From: Choristoneura fumiferana
Lineage: Eukaryota; Arthropoda; Insecta; Lepidoptera; Tortricidae
Length of the DNA: 64,000 bases
Assembly: GCF_025370935.1 (NCBI RefSeq)
Contig: NC_133495.1
Location: forward strand, 1,915,347-1,979,346
Direction of reading: 5' to 3'
In this document: positions 56,837 to 64,000 of the stretch, piece after piece
How positions within the stretch are numbered: position 1 is the first letter of the stretch
Layout of the letters: the number at the start of each line of letters is the position of its first letter
Position numbers and translations under genes: made by a program
Notes under the pieces: generated by a model
The model's input: the letters and a program-made list of their open reading frames with translations, nothing else
What the model was told of the DNA's origin: nothing
Databases searched by the model: none

Positions 56837-57522
56837 TAGAGATGGGTAGATCCGGATCTGAAGATTCAAAAGAGTCAGATCTTCAAGCGGATCCGAATCC
56901 CTTAATGACTCCTTTCAAATCTTATCGACTCCGGAGTTACTAACTCCGACCGGATCGAGCGGCTCGTGATCGCCGTCACACTCACTCGCTCTGCTTTCGC
57001 TCTCGGCTCGGATCGGATCAGATCTTATTACGTTTGGTCGGGCGCTGAGTGAGCCGGTACCTACCTACGTCGGTACTCGGACTACTCGCTCGGTTATATT
57101 GGAAATAAATTAGATATAATTAAAACACAATATAATATGACCAGAGCGGGCTACGCTTAATTTCACGAAATATTAAGCAAAAATTGCAACGAAAAATAGG
57201 TCTTATGGCACAGACTTTCAATCATAATATTGTTCCGAATCACTAGGCAGGCAGTTAAAGTAGCTCATAGTTCTTTAAAAAATACACAATTTAGAATTTT
57301 TCATCATCAAAAGGACGAAACGAATCGGTACTTCAGTTCAGTACCTTGACCTTGGTACCGACCGAACCGGGCCGGGCCGCATCGGCCATAGATAAATTAA
57401 TAATCGCTCGAAAGAACCGGAGTCAATAAAGGAGTCGGATTCAATAAGCAGATTCGGTACCGACACCGGAGCTGGATCTAGTGAGTCAGATCACTTCGCG
57501 GAGTTGAGATTACCCATGTCTA
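56837..57522. mobile_element. hAT-type MITE, 686 bp, with 8-bp target duplication
   Basis: Ends TAGAGATGGGTA and TACCCATGTCTA are inverted with one mismatch. GAGTTGAG flanks both sides (56829-56836, 57523-57530). The homologous site in copy A (8449-8456) reads GAGTTGAA once, uninterrupted, so this is a filled versus empty site. The interior is rich in GGATC(A/C)GATC-like words and has no ORF. An 8-bp duplication fits hAT. Confidence 0.9.
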
Positions 57523-57569
57523 GAGTTGAGTAGTCTAATGTGGCCAAATTTAAACTGAGGTTGCCTAAA

Positions 57570-57892
57570 AAAGTAGGCTAATGACTTGTGTTTTTCCGAA
57601 TCAGGTCGAAAATACAAACTGAAACATAGATGCACAGAAAAACCAGAAAAAGAGACCAGCGCTGGGAATCGAACCCAGATCGTCAGGATTCCGTGCTGCG
57701 TGCTATACCTCTACACCGCCACTGGACAGGAGTACAGACACAAATTTATCCTATGCAATACATATCTCAGCTTGTTTGTTTTACTTTTTAGTCACTTAAG
57801 CGGCTACACTAGCAACATCAATGTTGTAGCCCTCATCGAGAAACTTTCAACACTCTATTGGAACTAACCACTCACCCGGACAAGAGATGTCG
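57570..57892 (-). repeat. Dispersed repeat with tRNA-like promoter, copy B
   Basis: Duplicate of 8500-8822. Here box B reads GGGTTCGATTCCC and box A GGCGGTGTAGAGG, close to consensus, so this copy could still bind pol III factors. Confidence 0.65.
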
Positions 57893-58069
57893 CTATTAAG
57901 CAATAAAATGAAGATTGGATTTTTAGGATTGGATTGGATTGTATTTTCGATATGGATTTTACGGGATGACCGTAAAAGTAACAAAATTTGGAGTTGAAAT
58001 AAAAAATACAAAGTCAAAGTCAGTCATAATATATTTATTCAAATTAAGCTATAACAAGCACTTATGAAT

Positions 58070-58425
58070 GTCAAAAAAAATCTACCAGCGTTTCAGAAAA
58101 ACCTCTGTTGAGAAGAATCCGGCAAGAAACTCAACGAGGTATATTTTTTTAAACAGATTTACAATTTTATTAGATTTATAATATTAACAGATATACAAAA
58201 AGACTTTCTTGCCGGTTTGCCATTCATTAGTGCTTGTTATAGCCTAAATTGTAAAGATATTTTGACTTTGATTAATAATTTTGGAAATTTTGCATGTTAT
58301 TTTTTTTTTATTAATTCGCCCACTTTTGTCTTTTTGATCACACTTACACTCTATATTTTGCGTGGGAGATATTTTTTTCTTGTGCTTATATTAATTTGTC
58401 CTCCCTTCAAGTAGCCAACAAGTCG
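58070..58425. mobile_element. LINE-derived 3' fragment present only in copy B
   Basis: It contains GAGAAGAATCCGGCAAGAAA, a phrase I know from 3' ends of CR1/Zenon-like LINEs of Lepidoptera. GCTATAACAAGCACTTATG near 58050 recurs inverted near 58215 (CATTAGTGCTTGTTATAGC). Copy A (near 9010-9030) jumps over this stretch, so it is an insertion here or a deletion there. Confidence 0.6.
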
Positions 58426-58799
58426 CCATTTAGCATTTTACGTCGCCGATTTCCACCCCGAGTAGCCTAATTGGCGAATCCCCTACATTGGCAACACAGA
58501 GTTGGACTTGACAGGCAGGAATGACTGAACAGGACAGAGTCAGTCGTTATCGCCAGGCCCGGCACCGGCAAGCGCGATGCCCGCGAAGATCAATGACCTA
58601 ATAAATACAGACCAAATAATTAATGATCATGTCAATAGCGAGCATATTTTTTGTTTACACCGATTATTTTGTCCACCGGGGCTACCTCGAAATTCGAAAA
58701 TCAAAGTTCTTATAACATATTTCCCAATTTTGTCGCACCTACGATTCGGTACGATTAGAAATATTAAAATAAGTCCGAAATTTTGTATTACTTACCTAT

Positions 58800-59315
58800 A
58801 CAATACAGAGGGCCTAAGTTCGTTAATCGAAGTGTGTATCGTATCGTCCCTCCCGCTCTCGTATTAAATAGTATTAGTGCCAGAGGGATCGGAAAACTCG
58901 AACTTCGATTTTCGAATTTTGTAGTAGCCCTACTGATGCTTGCTTACGCAACGCCAGACGCTACGCACTGGCTCAGCTGATAAACTTTGAACCATTGACC
59001 TATATTCTACCGATAGACAAGATTTCATGACAACAATATGTTCAAATACCGGATTGTCACAAGACGTCATCGCTATATAGATTATACACCGCAGAAGTGA
59101 CAAAGCTATTTTACCTACAAAACATAATTATAATGCTCAGATGCAAAATAGATTAAAAAAAAAAAAAAACGGAAACTTGTAACTACAATTTTTAAACAAT
59201 CGAAAGAAAAGATCGTGTCGTGCGGTCCCTCTCGCTCTTGTATTAAACAGTATAAGTGTCAGAGGGACCGCACGACACGAACTTCGAGTTTCGAGTTTCG
59301 TAGTAGCCCTGCTGT
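58800..59315. repeat. Palindromic MITE copies in the duplicated block
   Basis: These are counterparts of the elements at 9534-9661 and 9912-10015 (about 58804-58932 and 59211-59313). Compensating and non-compensating differences between copies can be compared. Confidence 0.7.
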
Positions 59316-59507
59316 CTTAACGCGACAAACTTTATCGCTTCAAAAAAAATTATATTATTTAGACTAAAAAGAAAGAACATAAAATAAATATTCAAAAATA
59401 TCAAACTGGGTATAAAGCAATTATACAAATTGTCATTCAAGTTCAGTCACAATTTCTTACCTACAACCAATTTTGAGTGTGAACGTCTGCACGAGTCTAT
59501 GATTGCT

Positions 59508-59707
59508 TTCCGGTAGCGAATGCACTAGTCCCAAAACGCACTATTAGTCAATACACTCTAATTTCGAAAGCCCCTCTTCTCATAAGAAACTAGGACCAAA
59601 ACACCATATTTCCAAAAAGGCTCATTCTCGATTTACACGAAAACCATTGAGAACTAGTCCCAAAATACACCTTTCCCAAAATACCCAAAATTGTGTTCAC
59701 GCTGTAG
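59508..59707. repeat. Single arm of the foldback element
   Basis: A direct extra copy of the left arm (TAGCGAATGCACTAGTCCC.. to ..AATTGTGTTCAC) lies head-to-tail before the complete element. Confidence 0.75.
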
Positions 59708-59711
59708 GCTT

Positions 59712-60830
59712 TCCGGTGGCGAATGCACTAGTCCCAAAACGCACTATTAGTCAATACACTCTAATTTCGAAAGCCCCTCTTCTCATAAGAAACTAGGCCC
59801 AAAACACCATATTTCCAAAAAGGCTCATTCTCGATTTACACGAGAACCATTGAGAACTAGTCCCAAAATACACCTTTCCCAAAATACCCCAAATTGTGTT
59901 CACCTGTAGGTGGCGTAACACTTCATTCTCCTAATGCATAGTTCTCAAAACACTAGTTCCAAAATACCCTATTTTTTTTCTTTTATTTTCGAATGACTTT
60001 GAAATTGCTTTCAGCCGTAACCGTTACCCGTTTGACGCCAAGACTATTTTTGCAAAAACAGTTTTTATTGAAATATTATTTTGAGCTATATACAGGAAGT
60101 AATCGTTAAGTGTAGCCAGGCGATAGTTCCGTACGTAAATATATCTGATATCAGAAAATTTCAATAACTGCGTTAACTATTGAGTAAAATTACATTAATA
60201 ACTTTTTTTAAAATAAAACTAGAAATATTAAAAGTATTAAGTTTAAACGCTTCCATACTTAAGTATGCGACGACTTCACTCCTTATAGAACGTCGGTGTC
60301 GTAAGAGATAAAACCGCTAGAGATTCATTATTTGCACGAATAAACTGTAATAAAATACTAAAACTATCGTGTATGAAATAATAAAATCTAACATTTATTT
60401 AATGTCTCACGTCAGATAATAAAAGATCGTGTAACTACTTGAAAATGATAATTGATTGTTATCGATAAGTGGATAAAATAAAACAATTCATGAATGATTT
60501 TGATAACGATGAATAAGTAATTTCTTTTAAGTTTAATTGAATAAGTATATATAAAAGAAAAAAATTAGGGTATTTTGGAACTAGTGTTTTGAGAACAATA
60601 CATTATGAGAATGAAGTATTACGCCACCTACAGGTGAACACAATTTGGGATATTTTGGGAAAGGTGTATTTTGGGACTAGTTCTCAATGGTTCTCGTGTA
60701 AATCGAGAATGAGCCTTTTTGGAAATATGGTGTTTTGGGCCTAGTTTCTTATGAGAAGAGTGGCTTTCGAAATTAGAGTGTACTGTATTGACTAATAGTG
60801 CGTTTTGGGACTAGTGCATTCGCCACCGGA
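59712..60830. mobile_element. Foldback element, 1.1 kb with about 265-bp inverted arms
   Basis: The left arm 59712-59975 and right arm 60567-60830 are inverted copies starting TCCGGTGGCGAATGCACTAG. Each arm is built of phrases repeating TCCCAAAA.., ..CCAAAACACC.., ..TCCAAAATACCC. The centre (about 59976-60566) is AT-rich without ORF. The equivalent position of block copy A, near 15050, lacks it. Confidence 0.8.
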
Positions 60831-60890
60831 GAGGTTAAAACGTAGTGGTTATATTCTGTTTGATTGTAGCTAGCTAATCCCTCCAGCCAG

Positions 60891-61662
60891 AGGGCTTACT
60901 CCAAAATTCGAAAATCGAAGTTTGTATCGTACCGTCCCTCTTACTCTCGTATTAAATAGTATAAGTGTCAGAAGGATCGCACGACACGAACTTTGATTTG
61001 CGAATTTCAGAGTAGCCCTCCTTTGACGGCACGGGGTGACACTCTTTTCCAGCCCGAATAATACCGTAATGGAAATACCGACTTTGCTTTTTCGTATAAG
61101 CCCATATAAAATGACATTAGCTTCTATGGGCTTCTAAACGAAGAGTCGGTATTTCCAAGTCGGTGTTATCCGGACCTAGAAAGATTGACGTGTCACTTAC
61201 TATGTAGGTACTCATTCATACTCTTTGCGTGTCACCCCCCGACCCGACAGCATGTGCAGCATATATTATTTTCCTTATTTTCATTTGTATTTTGTTAGTA
61301 AATTTAAAAAAAATATGTTTATTGTGAAGTGAAAAAAGTGTCGGTGGAATAATGTTTGTAATAGATTCGTAAACTTATCGTTTTCAGAATAATGTAGTGA
61401 AAACATGGAAAAGGTCAGTTTGAGGTTAAACGATCGTTGTCATCACTTTTTTTGTCACTCGGCGTCAGACAAGGGGTAGAAGGAGATTGTATTTTTGGAT
61501 ACGCGGACCGGTCGATCGTAGTCAAGACTGGTCCTACTCCACAAAGTGCAAAACTCAAAACTTCGTATGTTGCCGTCCCGCTGAAGCTTATGTCCTTTAA
61601 TACGCGAGTGAAAGGGACGGTGCGATACGAATTTCGTTTTGCTACTTTCGTATTAGCCCCTC
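60891..61662. repeat. Palindromic MITEs of block 2, copy B
   Basis: Counterparts of 15107-15238 and 15739-15879 (about 60891-61022 and 61522-61662). The intervening 61023-61521 has no gene. Confidence 0.6.
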
Positions 61663-62055
61663 TGGTTTCAATTATGACCTTCATGTAACGTATTGAATTC
61701 ATCAACTTGTATACCCATTGGCCCAAGGGCCGCCAGTAATAAAAAAAAATTTAGAGGTTTCCTTTTTACCTTTGACTTTGCAAGTTAAATTCGACCAACT
61801 TCCAGTAGTCAGATTGTCTTGAAATTTGGCTAACTTATGTAAATTGCGAGACAATACAATAATCTGGTAGTGACATCTTGGTAGTCTGGCCAGGATCGTT
61901 TCCGCAGGACGGAACTCTTCAACGGTTAATGGCATGGACTTGAAATTTGACACCTTAACATGAAGCTATTCACTAAGGGACTAATTAAATCAATTTTTTG
62001 ACAAGATTCACAATAACATTTTATACTAAAGAAATGATTTTCTTTATTGTTTCAG

Positions 62056-62841
62056 GTCCTGAAAGAACACACTTTGTGCCCTTATTCCATTATTTTACCG
62101 GATGTGACACAACCTCATACTTTAACAGAAGGGGCAAAAAAATCGCATTTAAGGCATGGAAAGGATATTCAAATGTGACATGAGGGTTTGAAGCACTTTA
62201 CAGAGGGGAATATACAGACTGAACTGAAATTCAAAAATTTGTAATTGCAATGTATGACAGGTAAGAAAAGGATATTTACTTAGGGGCTGTTTCACCATCC
62301 ATTGATTAGTGTTAACTGATGGTTAAATGTGATGCCGTCCCTATTTGTTTTGTTCGAATAGACGGAGACAGCATCACATTTAACCGTCAGTTAACACTAA
62401 TCAATGGATGGTGAAACAGCCCCTTAAAAGATACTTTTATCCATAACTTCCTTTTTTTTGTATAGTTGTCCAGAACTTCCTTTTTTTTATTAGTTTATTT
62501 GTTTTTCAGATCATGACCCTCTGTGGCAATAAATGAGTGTTGCAAGCATTTGTTTACAAAAAGGGACAGGCAAATCGAATATCCTACAGAAGCTGCCCTC
62601 AAACAACATACCTTAAGGGCAGTTTTACAGGCTGTTTATATTTCGGGGCAGTGCCTAAAGAAGACTCAAAATATTTCTTGCCCATCTGAATGGGATTGGC
62701 AGAAAGAAGCAGAAACTTGTGTGCCACTGTGGACCCAAAGTCATATGGCTGCTCAAGCATGCCTAGAATTAATAAGATGTTGGTGCGTGAAATCTTGCAG
62801 TTCCAGGTGCAATCACTTCAAACGCCAGCTCTAATGTATAC
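62056..62841 (+). pseudogene. Two-exon transposon-type pseudogene, copy B
   Basis: Duplicate of 16272-17060 with the same acceptors, donor and in-frame stops after 'GYSNVT'. Only a few coding differences are seen (for example Pro to His in '..TQSHMAAQACLELI'). The stops predate the duplication. Confidence 0.55.
62283..62423. mobile_element. Tourist-like MITE, copy B
   Basis: Same insertion as 16501-16642, flanked by TTA, without the extra GGT in the right arm. Shared position shows that insertion preceded duplication. Confidence 0.85.
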
Positions 62842-63523
62842 TGAGTTATGTAATTGCGGAGGTTATTATTTGTGTTTATTTTTAACAATGTTACCTAATT
62901 TTGTTTATAAATTGAAGATGATTAAAAATCACACTAATATTATATAGGAGAAAGTTTGTGTGTTAACTTAACGGGGTCCTACCAGTACCAGTTAAGATGG
63001 GATGGGATAAATAAAAATTTGTATGGAGCGCTCGGTGCGCGAGTGAGACGCGCACTTGGCTGGTTTCTTTTGTTAGTATTACTTGTTTTTCGGGTCTTTT
63101 TGCCGTCCCCTGCACTGCGCTGACGCACGTCGCGGTACTTTGAATATTTTATTTTACATTGAAAATAGTCAAATTTATATTTACTGTTAATGTTTTTAGA
63201 ATCTGCATTAAATGGGCTTTTGGACAGTATTTTTTATAAGCCAACTTTAATATAACAAAATATGTAAATATGAGGGTTTGTTTGCATTTCGTTACTACTT
63301 AAAGTTTATTATTTTAAGTATTACGTCATAATTTGCTACGGAATCCTAAAAAACTGGTATGGGGAATGAATTGGGCATCATCCAGTAACATGATAACGAC
63401 ACCAAACTTGACTCAAAAGTTCAAACTAATGAACATGAAATACCCGACATAATCACATTTTTTAGAAAAAATCAGAAGATATTTGTGTTTTCTAATAGTT
63501 CTTCCATCAGATAGGAAATTTTA

Positions 63524-63748
63524 ATGAAACATTTAAAAAAATATTTAAAGAAACACGCCTACACTGGATGGGCTTCTAAAGCGAGAGTCGTTAAAGCTTT
63601 GCAACTGCCCCAAATCTGGTGCGTACTAAAGATTTTAACTAGCAACGATTACAATGCAGAAACAATAGCTAAAGCTAAAAGCATTATGGGTCTAATAAAC
63701 TATAAACTTATATGTACAGTCAGCAACGAAACTTGCCGAACAAAATAA
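63524..63748 (+). pseudogene. hAT-type transposase fragment, copy B
   Basis: Duplicate of 17736-17960 with three amino-acid differences and the same open length of 74 codons. The same Gly replaces the usual Arg in the TRW-like motif, so that change also predates the duplication. Confidence 0.5.
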
Positions 63749-63823
63749 CGTTACAAAAGATACTAGACACATACATAAGTTACTAACATAGTTACAAACA
63801 AAATTCCATTTACATTATAAGTT

Positions 63824-63970
63824 TCCAAAAGTAGCTATACAGTAAACTTCCAAAAGTTGCTGGACAGTGTATTTCCAAAAGTGGCCGGACATTATATTTT
63901 CAGTGGCTGAACAGTAGACTCCCAAAAGTGGCTGGACATTAAACTTCCAAAAGTTGTTGGACGTAGTAGG
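63824..63970. repeat. Minisatellite, copy B
   Basis: CCAAAAGTGGC.GGACA units as at 18040-18175, but with an extra TTGCTGGACAGTGTATTTCC-type unit and one internally deleted unit. Confidence 0.75.
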
Positions 63971-64000
63971 TATCGTCTTAGTGATTTGTTAGACCATGAC

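Larger units (their letters stand above)
56755..59483. repeat. Segmental duplication, block 1, copy B
   Basis: This is the partner of 8380-10195. The left edge coincides with the 5' side of the minus-strand LINE. It contains a hAT-type MITE that copy A lacks. Confidence 0.9.
60835..64000. repeat. Segmental duplication, block 2, copy B (runs off the window)
   Basis: Partner of 15051-18210, same orientation. The pseudogene exons, Harbinger MITE, hAT fragment and minisatellite are all retained. Confidence 0.9.

Noticed and set aside
57640..57745. Genuine tRNA gene on the minus strand
   Set aside because: Boxes A and B are present, but acceptor and anticodon arms do not pair properly, and the unit is a dispersed repeat with several copies.

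Overview
This window is eukaryotic, AT-rich and very dense in transposons. It almost certainly comes from a moth or butterfly (Lepidoptera). The clues are a tRNA-derived SINE of a type spread through lepidopteran genomes (intact copy at 38635-38943 with an 8-bp target duplication), many P-element, PIF/Harbinger, pogo, mariner, hAT and MULE relics, Jockey-type LINE sequence, and small palindromic MITEs. I see no bacterial-type operons, rRNA genes or CRISPR arrays, and no convincing complete host gene. Most long reading frames are decayed mobile-element proteins or pieces that look viral.

Layout: 0.3-5 kb holds two P-element relics and a solo LTR with a 4-bp target duplication. 8.4-10.2 kb and 15.05-18.2 kb are blocks that recur at 56.8-59.5 kb and 60.8-64 kb, so the window contains an interspersed segmental duplication; insertions present in only one copy can be read as filled versus empty sites. 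19.8-21.7 kb is a P-element relic interrupted by a 1.1-kb LTR-retrotransposon chimera that carries a virus-like gene fragment. 21.8-24.6 kb is a pogo-type element. 25.8-28.2 kb is a MULE with 82-bp terminal inverted repeats. 30.1-37.1 kb is a satellite array of about 480-bp and 320-bp units. A 936-bp insert in that array encodes an uninterrupted 305-codon piece of a partitivirus-like RNA-dependent RNA polymerase. 37.7-39.6 kb is a fourfold tandem array of a 283-bp exon-like unit with splice signals. 41.5-42.3 kb is an unrecognised broken reading frame. 46.9-49.4 kb is a transposase-like gene split by a 268-codon virus-like ORF homologous to the fragment in the 20-kb chimera. 49.8-56.7 kb holds Tc1/mariner-like, hAT and LINE relics and an assembly gap.

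The main result is that at least three pieces of RNA-virus-like sequence lie in one 64-kb transposon and satellite region. One polymerase piece is intact across motifs A-C, and there are two related copies of a second gene. One of those copies sits inside a single integrated retrotransposon chimera, with LTR ends, a primer-binding site, a 5-bp target duplication and a reconstructible empty site. This is direct structural evidence for retrotransposon-mediated capture of viral RNA. The location resembles a piRNA-type repository of transposon and virus fragments, but that is inference. All family calls come from reading translations by eye; no database search was run.
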